Assembly (NCBI RefSeq): GCF_900312995.1
Contig: NZ_ONZI01000005.1
Coordinates: forward strand, 49,994-113,993
Direction: 5' to 3'
From: Kushneria phyllosphaerae
Lineage (GTDB): Bacteria; Pseudomonadota; Gammaproteobacteria; Pseudomonadales; Halomonadaceae
DNA: 64,000 nt
Of the stretch, positions 1-7,703 are shown piece by piece (within the stretch, counting starts at the first letter, position 1; each line of letters starts with the position of its first letter). A program made the position numbers and the translations under genes. Below the pieces are notes generated by a model that saw nothing but the letters and a program-made list of their open reading frames with translations, was not told the DNA's origin and searched no databases.

Positions 1-434
1 TTAAAGCCAACCATGATGCGATCCAGCGCCTGCTGGCGAAGGATGGCGTCGCGCACACGGGCCTGAAAATCGGGGAATTTGGCCCACTGGTCGAGTTTGG
101 CCCACTTGATTGCCGTATCGAACTCGGTCGATTTGCACTCGTAGTCGTGTTTTTCCAGACCGGTGGGATCGATGGGGTTACGGTCGCGCTGATCGACATC
201 GGTACGTGCAGCAATAGGACCAGTGATTGTCAGTCCCAGCTTTTGGCCTACCAGATCGCGAACGCCGACCATGTTGATGCGGCTCAGGAACTCGCTCGAC
301 TCCTGGATTTTGGTTTCGAGCGTTTGCTGCACGCTCGGGTCGATGTCGAACGAGGTAAAGGCGGTCTCGGCACCGCTCAGCGTGGCGACGCGCGCGGCGT
401 ATTGGTTGAGCTTTTTGCGGGTATCGTTGCGCAT
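1..434 (-). CDS. Phage major capsid protein, P2 gpN family (N-terminal part only)
   Basis: The frame opens with ATG at 432-434 on the minus strand and runs off the left edge after 144 codons without a stop. P2 gpN is about 357 residues, so roughly the first 40 percent is present. The sequence starts MRNDTRKKLNQYAARV and contains a QESSEFLSRINMV block, a GLTITGPIA block and a WAKFPDFQARVRDAI block, all typical of the gpN N-terminal scaffold-binding and E-loop region. The product forms the phage head shell after gpO-directed assembly and processing. It lies 14 bases downstream of the scaffold gene and is probably co-transcribed with it. The family call is based on remembered P2 sequence and is firm. 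Whether the gene is complete cannot be seen. Confidence 0.88.
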   Translation of the reverse strand, partial: MRNDTRKKLNQYAARVATLSGAETAFTSFDIDPSVQQTLETKIQESSEFLSRINMVGVRDLVGQKLGLTITGPIAARTDVDQRDRNPIDPTGLEKHDYECKSTEFDTAIKWAKLDQWAKFPDFQARVRDAILRQQALDRIMVGF

Positions 435-448
435 GTTATGGGCGTCTC

Positions 449-1267
449 TTAACAGTCAGTTTCGATGGTGCCGTCGCTGCCGGTTGCCGGTGTTCGCGAC
501 TGATGGCGTGGCGTCAGGTCGAGCCGGTTATAAAGCTCGTCATGGGCGGTCTGGAGCTGGTCGTGCTTTGCCTGCAGCGCATTGAACTGATCGGCGCTGG
601 GGCGCTTTTCCAGCTCGGTGCGCAGGTCGGCGTTTTCCTGCACGAACAGGGCCATGGTCTGCTCGATGTCATCGCGCAGTGCGGCGAAGTCGCTGCCGGT
701 CTTTTTGCGGTGCTGACTGAACATCGTTTTGACGCGCTCGGCGAGGGACGGGCCCTGATCAGGCTCCGGGGCGGGATCGCTGAAATCGAGATCGGTCTCG
801 ACGGATACGGAAAAGAGGTTTTCAGCGCGCTGCTTGCGCCCGGCCAGCGGTGAGTCAGACCCGGCGCCGGCGCTGAACTGCAGCATGGATGTCCCCAGAC
901 TCGCGGGGGAGTCGGTGACGGCCAGACCGACCAGATACGCCTCGCCGGTACCGGCGAAATCCGGGTCCACTTCCATCGACGTGTAAACCTTCTGGCGCTT
1001 TTCGTTCAGCGCTTTCAGCTCGTCGGTCGGGTCGATATCCGCGAGCAGCTGGAGCTTGCCGTCGCTGTTTTTCTCGGTTTTGAGCCCCACAACATCGCCG
1101 TAGGCCTTGAAGGGGCTATCCGGCAGCAGACCCCTGATGTGTTCCAGATTGACGCGGCAGCCGTAGCGCTGCGGGTCGAAGTTTTTCGCCATCTGCGTCA
1201 GCCAATCGGCGGTGATAGTCCGACCGTCGGTGGTGGCGCCTTCGGTGGCGATACGTTGATAGGCCAT
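449..1267 (-). CDS. Phage capsid scaffolding protein with protease domain, P2 gpO family
   Basis: This 272-residue protein (P2 gpO is about 284) guides assembly of the prohead and cleaves head proteins. Residues 1 to about 140 form the serine-protease-like domain. Asp14, His43 and Ser97 sit where the Asp-His-Ser triad reported for P2 gpO is expected, allowing for a shift of a few residues. Residues about 165 to 250 are rich in Glu, Gln, Leu and Lys (ERVKTMFSQHRKK, LRTELEKRPSADQFNALQ) and look like the helical scaffold segment. The ATG at 1265-1267 gives the usual N-terminus, a repeated start MAYQRIATEG. It is divergent from the terminase gene across a 146-base control region, as in P2. The reading frame is intact. 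Confidence 0.9.
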   Translation of the reverse strand: MAYQRIATEGATTDGRTITADWLTQMAKNFDPQRYGCRVNLEHIRGLLPDSPFKAYGDVVGLKTEKNSDGKLQLLADIDPTDELKALNEKRQKVYTSMEVDPDFAGTGEAYLVGLAVTDSPASLGTSMLQFSAGAGSDSPLAGRKQRAENLFSVSVETDLDFSDPAPEPDQGPSLAERVKTMFSQHRKKTGSDFAALRDDIEQTMALFVQENADLRTELEKRPSADQFNALQAKHDQLQTAHDELYNRLDLTPRHQSRTPATGSDGTIETDC

Positions 1268-1347
1268 TGATCGATCCTCGGGAACTTTGTGGGCACTGTA
1301 TGGGCGTCAGGTTCCGCGCAGATCGCCGCCGGCTCAACGCGCTGGCG

Positions 1348-1368
1348 TTGTAAAAGTGGGCGTTACAA
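1348..1368. promoter_or_regulatory. Inverted repeat, candidate Ogr/Delta-type activator site
   Basis: A perfect dyad TTGTAA-N9-TTACAA lies in the 146-base gap between the divergent scaffold and terminase genes. P2-like late promoters are activated by Ogr/Delta zinc-finger proteins that recognise a TTGT...ACAA dyad. Here TGT and ACA are 13 bases apart, one more than the spacing usually quoted (12). The location fits a P/O late-promoter operator. The assignment is inference. Confidence 0.4.
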
Positions 1369-1413
1369 GCCCTGCCCCGATATAGGCACCCGGCACGTCG
1401 GTACGCTGGCCGC

Positions 1414-3240
1414 ATGACAACCGACGGCCAGACCATGACTGCAAACCCCCTGAATCCCGCTGAAATCGATGCGACGCTGGACAGCCCAGACGCCGCGAAA
1501 CTATCCGCGCGTCACCTGTATTGGATGGGGTGGCGCGTTGGGCGTATTGCCGAGTTTTTGAACCTCTCCCCGAACACCATCAGCAGCTGGAAAGCCCGCG
1601 ACGAATGGGACAAGGCCACGTCTACCCAGCGCGTTGAGGGCGCATTAGAGGCCCGGCTGGTGATGCTGATCTCGAAGGAGGCGAAAGAAGGGCGCGACTT
1701 CAAGGAGATCGACCTGCTGGGTCGACAGATCGAGCGGCTGGCCCGGGTTCACAAGTTCGAGAGCACCGGGAAAGAGGGCGACCTCAATCCGAACATCGAG
1801 CGGCGCAATGCCGGCGAGAAGCGCAAGCCGGCGCGCAATGATGTCGGCGATGAGGGCGTGATCCAGATCGTCGAAGCGTTCGAAGCGTCGCTGTTCGAGT
1901 ACCAGCGGCACTGGTACCGGGCCGGCCAGCATGAGCGCATCCGCAACCTGCTCAAGTCGCGCCAGATCGGCGCGACGTGGTTCTTTGCCCGTGAGGCCAT
2001 CGCCGATGCGGTGGAGACGGGCAAAAACAAGATCTTTATGTCGGCCTCAAAAGCCCAGGCGCACATTTTCCGTAACTACATCGTGCAGTTCGTGAAGGAG
2101 ACGACGGGCGTGGAGTTAAAGGGCGACCCGATCGTGCTGGCGAACGGGGCCGAGCTGCATTTTCTGGGCACCAACGCCAAAACGGCGCAGGGCTACCACG
2201 GCGATACCTACCTCGACGAATATTTCTGGATCGGTGGCTTTGAGCAGTTCCGGAAAGTCACCAGCGGCATGGCGATGCACAAGAAATGGAAGCAGACCTA
2301 TTTCAGCACGCCCAGCAGCGTCGCCCATGAGGCGTATCCATTCTGGACCGGCGAGCGGTTCAACAAGCGCCAGAAGAAGGCCGACCGTGTCGAGATCGAT
2401 GTGAGCCATGCGGCGCTGGCCAGCGGTGCGCGGTGCGCCGATGGCCAGTGGCGCCAGATCGTGACGATTCAGGATGCGATGGCCGGTGGCTGTGATCTGT
2501 TCGACATCGATCAGCTGCGCCTGGAGTACAGCGATGACGAGTTCGCGAACCTGCTGATGTGCGAGTTCGTCGATGACAGTCAATCAGCGTTCCCGATGAT
2601 GTCGATGCAACGCTGCATGGTGGATTCATGGGATATCTGGCGTGACTGGAAGCCGTTCGCGCAGCGCCCGTTCGGTGATCAGCCGGTGTGGATCGGTTAT
2701 GACCCGGCGGGTGAGGGCGAGGGCAGCGACGGGGCCGGGCTGGTCGTGCTGGCCCCGGCCAAAAACCGCAACGACCGGCACCGGATTCTGGAGCAGCACC
2801 GGCTCAAAGGGCACGACTATGAGGCGCAGGCCGAGTACATCCGCGAAGTGGCCCGACGCTATAACGTCCAGTACATCGGCATCGATACCAATGGCATGGG
2901 CGATGCGGTGGCGCAGCTGGTCGCGAAGTGGTTCCCGCGCGTCACTCGGCACCGCTATACCCCCGACAGCAAGAGTGCGCTGGTTCGTCAGGCGCAGCAC
3001 ATCATCGACCGCGGTCGCCTGGAATTTGACGCCCGCGACACGATCATCGCGCAGTCGTTTACCTCGATTCGCCGCGAGCTGACCGCAAGCGGTCGGCAGT
3101 TCACGTATGCCGCTGGCCGCAATGGCCAGACCGGCCACGCCGATCTGGCGTGGGCCACCATGCACGCCCTTAGCAATGAGCCCATCGACGTTCTCGCCGA
3201 GGGCGAGCGCGGTGGCTCGATCATGGAGATTTACGGATGA
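1414..3240 (+). CDS. Phage terminase large (ATPase/nuclease) subunit, P2 gpP family
   Basis: This 608-residue DNA-packaging motor (P2 gpP is about 590) translocates and cuts phage DNA at cos. Residues about 30-65 form a helix-turn-helix (GRIAEFLNLSPNTISSWKAR) of the kind fused to this family. The ATPase Walker A-like segment is KSRQIGATWFFARE (about residues 184-197). The C-terminal RNase H-like nuclease shows acidic residues in WIGYDPAGEG, GIDTNGMGD and HADLAW. The start at 1414 lacks an obvious ribosome site, and an in-frame ATG at 1435 is an alternative. The stop codon overlaps the ATG of the portal gene (ATGA at 3237-3240), which implies translational coupling. The reading frame looks intact, so the module may be functional. 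Confidence 0.92.
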   Translation: MTTDGQTMTANPLNPAEIDATLDSPDAAKLSARHLYWMGWRVGRIAEFLNLSPNTISSWKARDEWDKATSTQRVEGALEARLVMLISKEAKEGRDFKEIDLLGRQIERLARVHKFESTGKEGDLNPNIERRNAGEKRKPARNDVGDEGVIQIVEAFEASLFEYQRHWYRAGQHERIRNLLKSRQIGATWFFAREAIADAVETGKNKIFMSASKAQAHIFRNYIVQFVKETTGVELKGDPIVLANGAELHFLGTNAKTAQGYHGDTYLDEYFWIGGFEQFRKVTSGMAMHKKWKQTYFSTPSSVAHEAYPFWTGERFNKRQKKADRVEIDVSHAALASGARCADGQWRQIVTIQDAMAGGCDLFDIDQLRLEYSDDEFANLLMCEFVDDSQSAFPMMSMQRCMVDSWDIWRDWKPFAQRPFGDQPVWIGYDPAGEGEGSDGAGLVVLAPAKNRNDRHRILEQHRLKGHDYEAQAEYIREVARRYNVQYIGIDTNGMGDAVAQLVAKWFPRVTRHRYTPDSKSALVRQAQHIIDRGRLEFDARDTIIAQSFTSIRRELTASGRQFTYAAGRNGQTGHADLAWATMHALSNEPIDVLAEGERGGSIMEIYG

Positions 3241-4304
3241 CCGCAGAGACCGCAAAACCACGTCAGCGCATGTATGCGCAGTTCGAGCAGCAGGCCGCAG
3301 CACCGGCATCTGCCCCGGCCAGTACACCGGCGAGACCGGAGGCGTTTACCTTCGGCGAGCCGGTGCCTGTCACCGATCTGGCCGATTTTCTTTACACCGG
3401 ATGCTGGATGGCCAACGCCCGCTGGTATGAGCCGCCGGTGGATCTGGCCGCGCTGGCCAAAATGTACCGGGCGACCGCGCACCATGGCAGCGGACTGCAG
3501 GTTAAGCGCAATATTCTGACGCGCAGCTTCGTGCCGCATCCGCTGCTGGGCCGGCAGGCGTTCCGCGAGCTGGTCACTGACTATCTGGTATTCGGCAATG
3601 CGTATATCGAAAGGGTTTATGGTCGGCTGGGCCGACTGATCGGGCTGCGCCCGGCTCGGGCCAAGTACGTGCGGCGCGGTACCGAGGAGGGGCATTTCTG
3701 GTGGGTAAGCAACTGGCAGCAGCCGGTCGAGTTTGAGGCCGACTCGATGATTCATCTGATCGAGCCGGACATCAATCAAGAAATCTATGGCGTGCCGGAT
3801 TACATGGGTGCGCTGCAGTCGATCATGCTGAACGAAAACGCCACGCTGTTTCGCCGGCGCTACTACCTGAACGGCAGTCATGCAGGGTTCGTGATGTACG
3901 TCTCTGATGCGGCGCAGAATCAGGAAGACATCGACGCGATGCGCGATGCGCTCAAGAATTCGAAGGGCGTCGGCAATTTCAGAAACCTGTTCCTGCATTC
4001 CCCTGGGGGCAAAAAGGATGGGGTGCAGATCATCCCGATCTCGGAGGTCGCGGCGAAAGACGAGTTCGCCGGTATCAAGAACATTACCCGCGACGACACA
4101 CTGGCCGGGCATCGGGTACCGCCGCAGCTGATGGGGATCATCCCGAACAACACGGGCGGGTTCGGTGACATTGAAAAGGCGGCGAGGGTGTTTGTGGCCA
4201 ATGAGCTGGACCCGCTGCAGTCGGTGTTCCTCGAGATCAACGACATCATTGGTCAGGAAGTGGTGAGGTTCAGGCCGTATGAGCTGGGCGGGAAGGAGTC
4301 ATAA
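3237..4304 (+). CDS. Phage portal protein, P2 gpQ family
   Basis: This 355-residue protein (P2 gpQ is about 344) forms the dodecameric ring at the head vertex through which DNA enters and to which the tail joins. Family features include the central NILTRSFVPHPLLGRQ segment, FGNAYIERVYGRLG, the YGVPDYMGALQS block and HRVPPQLMGIIPNN near the C-terminus. The first 40 residues are Ala/Pro rich and variable. The gene overlaps the terminase stop by four bases and is followed two bases later by the HAD-like gene, so the three genes are probably one transcript. The sequence is full length with no frameshift. Confidence 0.92.
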   Translation: MTAETAKPRQRMYAQFEQQAAAPASAPASTPARPEAFTFGEPVPVTDLADFLYTGCWMANARWYEPPVDLAALAKMYRATAHHGSGLQVKRNILTRSFVPHPLLGRQAFRELVTDYLVFGNAYIERVYGRLGRLIGLRPARAKYVRRGTEEGHFWWVSNWQQPVEFEADSMIHLIEPDINQEIYGVPDYMGALQSIMLNENATLFRRRYYLNGSHAGFVMYVSDAAQNQEDIDAMRDALKNSKGVGNFRNLFLHSPGGKKDGVQIIPISEVAAKDEFAGIKNITRDDTLAGHRVPPQLMGIIPNNTGGFGDIEKAARVFVANELDPLQSVFLEINDIIGQEVVRFRPYELGGKES

Positions 4305-4306
4305 CT

Positions 4307-4681
4307 ATGGCAAAGTGGATTGGCGTTGACCTGGACGGGACGCTGGCCAAAAGCGTCAGCACCATGACCGGCGGTATCGGCGAGCCAGTGCCCTCGATGC
4401 TGACCAAGGTCAAGGATTGGTTGCAACGTGGCCAGCCTGTCCGAATTTTTACCGCTCGGGCGGGCGACCCCAAGCAGGTGCGAGCGATCCGGGCGTGGCT
4501 GCGGCAGCATGACATCGACAAGTGCGGGATCACGGATCGCAAGGATCTCGACATGATCGAGCTATGGGACGACAAGGCCCGACGCGTTGAGAAAGACACC
4601 GGGAAAGTTTGCAGCGGCTGTAGACCGAAACCGTCTAACCACAGCTCATTGGATGGGGCCGTTGTCTTCACCGACTGCTGA
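4307..4681 (+). CDS. Small HAD-like hydrolase, prophage-encoded
   Basis: This 124-residue protein opens with GVDLDGTLAK, the DxDGT nucleophile motif (Asp8 and Asp10) of the haloacid dehalogenase phosphatase fold. It continues with RIFTARAGDPKQVRAIRAWL (motif II Thr) and MIELWDDKA. Such short HAD proteins occur in many phage genomes and resemble the phosphatase half of polynucleotide kinase-phosphatases, but their substrates are mostly unknown. It sits two bases after the portal stop and just before a terminator, so it is the last gene of the late transcript on this side. P2 itself has no gene here, so it is a cargo or accessory gene. The C-terminal 25 residues are low in recognisable motifs. 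No precise function is assigned. Confidence 0.7.
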   Translation: MAKWIGVDLDGTLAKSVSTMTGGIGEPVPSMLTKVKDWLQRGQPVRIFTARAGDPKQVRAIRAWLRQHDIDKCGITDRKDLDMIELWDDKARRVEKDTGKVCSGCRPKPSNHSSLDGAVVFTDC

Positions 4682-4703
4682 CCGAACTCCAGCCTGAATG
4701 AAA

Positions 4704-4728
4704 GCGCCGCCCATTGGGCGGCTTTTTT
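4704..4728 (+). terminator. Rho-independent terminator after the prophage P-Q-HAD transcript
   Basis: A perfect stem GCCGCCC/GGGCGGC with a three-base loop (4706-4722) is followed by six T. It lies 22 bases after the HAD-like gene. Confidence 0.85.
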
Positions 4729-5259
4729 GTGGGGCACACGTCAAATTCTACTGAGACGCATTAACTTTAGCGTTTGCATCCATCGACGCCACGCACCCTA
4801 TTTGCCCGTGTACGCGGCGCTGCCTTTCTGCGCTCACGGGCACGTCTTGATGCCGCTTTGTCCGCTAGCGCGCCTCACTGGTCGACCCTGCCCCATTCTG
4901 GGCGCTTTCACCCCACAGCGCGCCATCGACTCCCCGCCCCGCCTGCGCGCTAAATGGGTCTATTTTATTGCACCCTTTCACCTGCCCGCGAGCCAGCCGC
5001 CATGCGGGCCGCTCGGCGGTTTTTGCGATAGGTTTTATCGTGCGTTTCCTTGCATTTCATGCGCCCACACTATGGCGTGTGTGGAATGTTTCCAGATCAC
5101 TGCCGGCGCCTGCTTTTCTACTCATCCAAAACCGCCGGAAATGTTGCCCTAAATGCTGCCCCAGCTATGCCAAAACCTGCCCGCTTCATGCCCCTTTGTT
5201 CGTTTTTTGATCAGTAGCGTTTTCAGCGCTATATGGCGCTAAGCCCTTGTTTTAAACAT
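4729..5259. other. Non-coding prophage/host junction region
   Basis: About 530 bases between the prophage terminator and the ssrA terminator hold no recognisable gene. Open frames here (for example 4727-5152) are Cys/Pro-rich and have no ribosome site. There is a weak hairpin ending GCGGTTTTT near 5020, and a short dyad AGCGC-N6-GCGCT at 5225-5240. The prophage boundary and att core presumably lie within or at the right edge of this stretch, but the second att copy is outside the window. Confidence 0.5.
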
Positions 5260-5292
5260 AAAAAAAGCCGCCCGGTGTGGGGCGGCCTTTTT
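5260..5292 (-). terminator. ssrA terminator (bidirectional)
   Basis: The stem GCCGCCC (5267-5273)/GGGCGGC (5280-5286) is flanked by seven A on the left, which read as T on the minus strand, and by five T on the right. It ends tmRNA transcription just past the CCA end and could also stop plus-strand read-through from the prophage. Confidence 0.85.
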
Positions 5293-5298
5293 CATATT

Positions 5299-5680
5299 TG
5301 GTGGAGGCGGGGGGAGTTGAACCCCCGTCCGCCGGCACTCGTCCATCAGCTCTACATGCTTAGATTCGTCTTTTGGTTCAACCGTATCGGCTCCGACGAG
5401 CAGGATCCGATACAGCGGGCTCTCTAATGTTTAGCGGTTGACGCGAGAACAAAGCCAACCACGATCCTGTCAGCTGTAGCTCATAGCCCCGTCACGATGA
5501 ACAGGCACATCGCTTCGGGGTAAGAAGGTTACCAGCAGGGTTTAAGCTGCCAGCGCGCCCTCTTGAGCATAGTTTTCGTCATTTGCGACTATTTTAGAGT
5601 AACGTGGTATTTACGAGATACGTTACGCTCTCGGCATGCACCTCAGGATCTGCAACCGGCGTCGAATCCATAACGCCCCC
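5299..5680 (-). ncRNA. ssrA: tmRNA (transfer-messenger RNA)
   Basis: This is a 382-nt one-piece tmRNA. The tRNA-like domain pairs 5' GGGGGC (5675-5680) with GCCTCC before an encoded CCA (5299-5301 read in reverse). The T-arm is GGGGG-TTCAACT-CCCCC, and the conserved ATGGATTCGACG follows the 5' strand. It rescues stalled ribosomes by acting as an alanyl-tRNA and then as a template for a degradation tag. smpB, encoding its partner, starts 590 bases upstream on the same strand. The 3' end is the likely attB of the neighbouring prophage. Ends were set from the acceptor pairing and CCA. Confidence 0.96.
5542..5586 (-). other. tmRNA proteolysis-tag reading frame
   Basis: Within ssrA, resume codon GCA at 5584-5586 starts ANDENYAQEGALAA followed by TAA at 5542-5544. 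The ANDENYA start and ALAA end are the standard proteobacterial tag, recognised by ClpXP, ClpAP and FtsH (ftsH is also in this window). Confidence 0.92.
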
Positions 5681-5692
5681 GGTTCGGTACAG

Positions 5693-5721
5693 AGTGTAGC
5701 AATAATTGCAGTAAGCGCCAA
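5693..5721 (-). promoter_or_regulatory. ssrA promoter
   Basis: On the minus strand, -35 TTGGCG (5716-5721) and -10 TACACT (5693-5698) are separated by exactly 17 bases. Transcription would start a few bases before the mature tmRNA 5' end at 5680. Confidence 0.7.
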
Positions 5722-5793
5722 TTGCTATCGATGCTGGAATACCTGATGCACGTACAAAATGGCTGATCTGCCATTGAATGGCTTGCCGACGGC

Positions 5794-6270
5794 TCAGCGC
5801 TGTTCGCGTACAACGCGTGCCTTCTGTCGCTGCCAGTCGCGCTGCTTTTCGGTTTCGCGCTTGTCATGCTTTTGCTTGCCGACGACCAGCGCCAGCTCAC
5901 ATTTGACCAGATGCCCTTTCCAGTAAAGCCTCAATGGGACACAGGTATGACCCTTGTCCTGCGTACGTGAAAAGATTTTGGCAATTTCCTTTCTATGCAG
6001 CAGCAGCTTGCGCGTTCTGGCTGGCTCGGCCACCTCATGCGTGCTGGTCGTGTTCAGGGGCGTAAAATGAGCGCCCATGAGCCAGGCTTCGCCACGACGC
6101 ACCAGGATGTAGGTATCTGTCAGCTGTGCCTTGCCGGCGCGCAGGCTTTTGACTTCCCACCCGGATAAAGCAAGCCCTGCTTCGAAGCTTTCTTCGATGT
6201 GGTATTCATGGCGCGCCTTGCGGTTCTGGGCAATCAGATTGCCTGAGGGCTGTTGTTTCTTCTTGCCCAT
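5794..6270 (-). CDS. smpB: SsrA-binding protein SmpB
   Basis: This 158-residue small basic protein binds the tRNA-like domain of tmRNA and places it in the A site of stalled ribosomes. Hallmarks are [32 protein letters not shown], and the Lys/Arg-rich C-terminal tail [19 protein letters not shown], which enters the mRNA channel. The ATG at 6268-6270 (MGKKKQQP) was chosen over an in-frame upstream ATG because a TCTCCTT complement (AGGAGA) lies about ten bases before it and the length then matches the family. It is transcribed toward ssrA, its RNA partner. Confidence 0.96.
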   Translation of the reverse strand: MGKKKQQPSGNLIAQNRKARHEYHIEESFEAGLALSGWEVKSLRAGKAQLTDTYILVRRGEAWLMGAHFTPLNTTSTHEVAEPARTRKLLLHRKEIAKIFSRTQDKGHTCVPLRLYWKGHLVKCELALVVGKQKHDKRETEKQRDWQRQKARVVREQR

Positions 6271-6423
6271 CGAAATGTCATCTCCTTGACGATAAAAATC
6301 ATGCAATGCATCACATGCGCGTGCTCACCTTGAAATGGGGGGAGGCGTGATATCATTCAAGTATGTGTGAACAAACGTCAACCATGGTACGCGCTGAGCG
6401 TGCCTGCGTCATGGGAGAAGGGC

Positions 6424-6858
6424 ATGCCCACCGTTGATCGCTCCGCGATGGTGCGCCATACCGATCAGCAGATGTTTGATCTGGTGAATGATTTCGAGCG
6501 TTATCCAGAATTTTTACCCAACTGTCGCAACGCGCGTACGGTCGAACGGGGAGAGCACCATCTAATCGGTGAGCTTACCCTGGGAAAGGGAGGGATAGAG
6601 CAGACCTTTCGCACCCATAACGGGCTCAAACCCTTTGATCGTATTGACCTGTCACTGGCAAGTGGCCCGTTCAAGCGTTTTGAAGGCCACTGGAGGTTTG
6701 TGGCGCTGGATGAGCGTTCCTGCCGGGTAGAGCTGCATCTGGAATTTGAATTTTCCAGCCGGCTGCTGGGGATGGCCTTTGGACGGCTTTTCAATCAATT
6801 GGCAGGCCAGCTGGTCGATGCCTTTATTGAACGTGCTGACAGGGTGTACGGGCGCTGA
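6424..6858 (+). CDS. ratA: RatA / Coq10-type START-domain protein
   Basis: This 144-residue protein has the polyketide-cyclase/START fold (VRHTDQQMFDLVNDFERYPEFLPNC at the N-terminus). E. coli RatA was described as a toxin that blocks 70S association, while Coq10 relatives bind ubiquinone, so the physiological role is unsettled. The start at 6424 (MPTVDRSAM), with GAGAAGG just upstream, gives the normal length. An upstream in-frame ATG at 6367 would add 19 atypical residues. It is divergent from smpB and overlaps ratB by one base (TGATG), an arrangement seen across gammaproteobacteria. Confidence 0.88.
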   Translation: MPTVDRSAMVRHTDQQMFDLVNDFERYPEFLPNCRNARTVERGEHHLIGELTLGKGGIEQTFRTHNGLKPFDRIDLSLASGPFKRFEGHWRFVALDERSCRVELHLEFEFSSRLLGMAFGRLFNQLAGQLVDAFIERADRVYGR

Positions 6859-7166
6859 TGCAACGTGAAGCGGAAGGGATTACCTGTGAGGTTGCCTGGG
6901 CGACACCGGCGTCACAGTATCTCGAAGTCATTACGGTGCCTTCGGGGACCACGGTGCTGGGCGCGCTTGAGGCCTCGGGCCTTTGCAGCAAGGTCAACGA
7001 ACTGTGTAGCGTGCCCATGGAGACGTTAACGCTTGGGATCTTTGGCGAGCACGTTAAATCGCCGAGCGATCAGGTAGTGCGTCAGGGGGAGCGGATCGAG
7101 GTCTACAGGCCGCTGCAGGTCGATCCAAAGCAGGCTCGTCGGGCCCGGGCCCGACGAAAGGTCTGA
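6858..7166 (+). CDS. ratB: RnfH/RatB family ubiquitin-like protein
   Basis: This 102-residue member of UPF0125 (RnfH/RatB) has a predicted beta-grasp fold. Conserved stretches are TCEVAWATPASQYLEVITVPSGTTV, LGIFGEHVKSPSDQVVRQGERIEVYRPL and a basic tail DPKQARRARARRK. The ATG overlaps the ratA stop. The function is not established; the pairing with ratA gave rise to the toxin-antitoxin-style name. It converges on bamE, with 23 bases between the stops and no obvious terminator. Confidence 0.88.
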   Translation: MQREAEGITCEVAWATPASQYLEVITVPSGTTVLGALEASGLCSKVNELCSVPMETLTLGIFGEHVKSPSDQVVRQGERIEVYRPLQVDPKQARRARARRKV

Positions 7167-7189
7167 ATGACCGCTATCCTGTCGATGGC

Positions 7190-7630
7190 TTACAGGGTCG
7201 GATCCGCCGCGCCACCCTCGGGATTTGATGTCGGCTGACCCATGGGGGAAACCACTTCTCCGGGCCCTGCGGCGGCAGCTGATGCAGGGGCATCAAGCTG
7301 CTGCGTTCGGGGGCTGGCATCGATATCGCCGGCTGTCTGAACATCCGCCAGTTGATTGCCATTAAAGACGAGCGAAACCTGCTTTTCAGTGATATTGTCG
7401 TCAGCATCCTTCAGCCGATAGACATAGTTCCAGTGTGAATCGTCAAAGGCGTTGTACATCAGGGGACTCCCCATGACCTGTACGACCTGCTGACGGCTCA
7501 TGCCGGGCTGCAGCTGCGACACCATATCGGGAGTGATCAGATTACCCTGTGGCAGGTCGCGCTTGTAAACGCATGCTGCTAACAGACTGATCAGAAAAGA
7601 AAAAATTATAAGCTTGAGCGTGTTTTGCAT
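7190..7630 (-). CDS. bamE: Outer-membrane assembly lipoprotein BamE (SmpA)
   Basis: This 146-residue lipoprotein of the BAM complex assists BamA/BamD in beta-barrel insertion. The signal peptide ends in lipobox LLAAC with Cys20. The SmpA/OmlA domain follows (ITPDMVSQLQPGMSRQQVVQVMGSPLM, HWNYVYRLKD, LVFNGNQLADV). The C-terminal 45 residues are Ala/Pro/Gly-rich and probably disordered, a common extension. It is divergent from fur, with a 73-base shared upstream region, the usual arrangement in Pseudomonas relatives. Confidence 0.95.
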   Translation of the reverse strand: MQNTLKLIIFSFLISLLAACVYKRDLPQGNLITPDMVSQLQPGMSRQQVVQVMGSPLMYNAFDDSHWNYVYRLKDADDNITEKQVSLVFNGNQLADVQTAGDIDASPRTQQLDAPASAAAAGPGEVVSPMGQPTSNPEGGAADPTL

Positions 7631-7703
7631 TTGCCTGGGACTTTCCCTATCGTTTGCCTTGATCGATCATACCCGATACATCCAGAGACTGCGAAGAGCT
7701 ACC

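Larger units (their letters stand above)
1..4728. mobile_element. P2-like prophage, head/packaging module (partial)
   Basis: Four adjacent genes match the P2 order Q-P-O-N in reverse map orientation. The capsid (N) and scaffold (O) are on the minus strand, and terminase (P) and portal (Q) are divergent on the plus strand, followed by a small HAD-like gene and a terminator. The element continues left of the window. On the right it stops about 570 bases short of the tmRNA 3' end, a frequent integration target. In P2 the cos site and early genes lie beyond Q, but here no integrase, repressor or replication gene appears on that side. The prophage is therefore either permuted relative to P2 or deleted at this end. 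The exact right boundary and att site cannot be fixed from one end. Confidence 0.75.

Noticed and set aside
4727..5152. Plus-strand frame in the prophage/host junction as a real gene
   Set aside because: Begins inside the terminator's T run, Cys/Pro-rich, no ribosome site, no recognisable family.
7631..7703. Fur autoregulatory site between bamE and fur
   Set aside because: No 7-1-7 Fur dyad is seen; only a chance TGATCGATCA palindrome.
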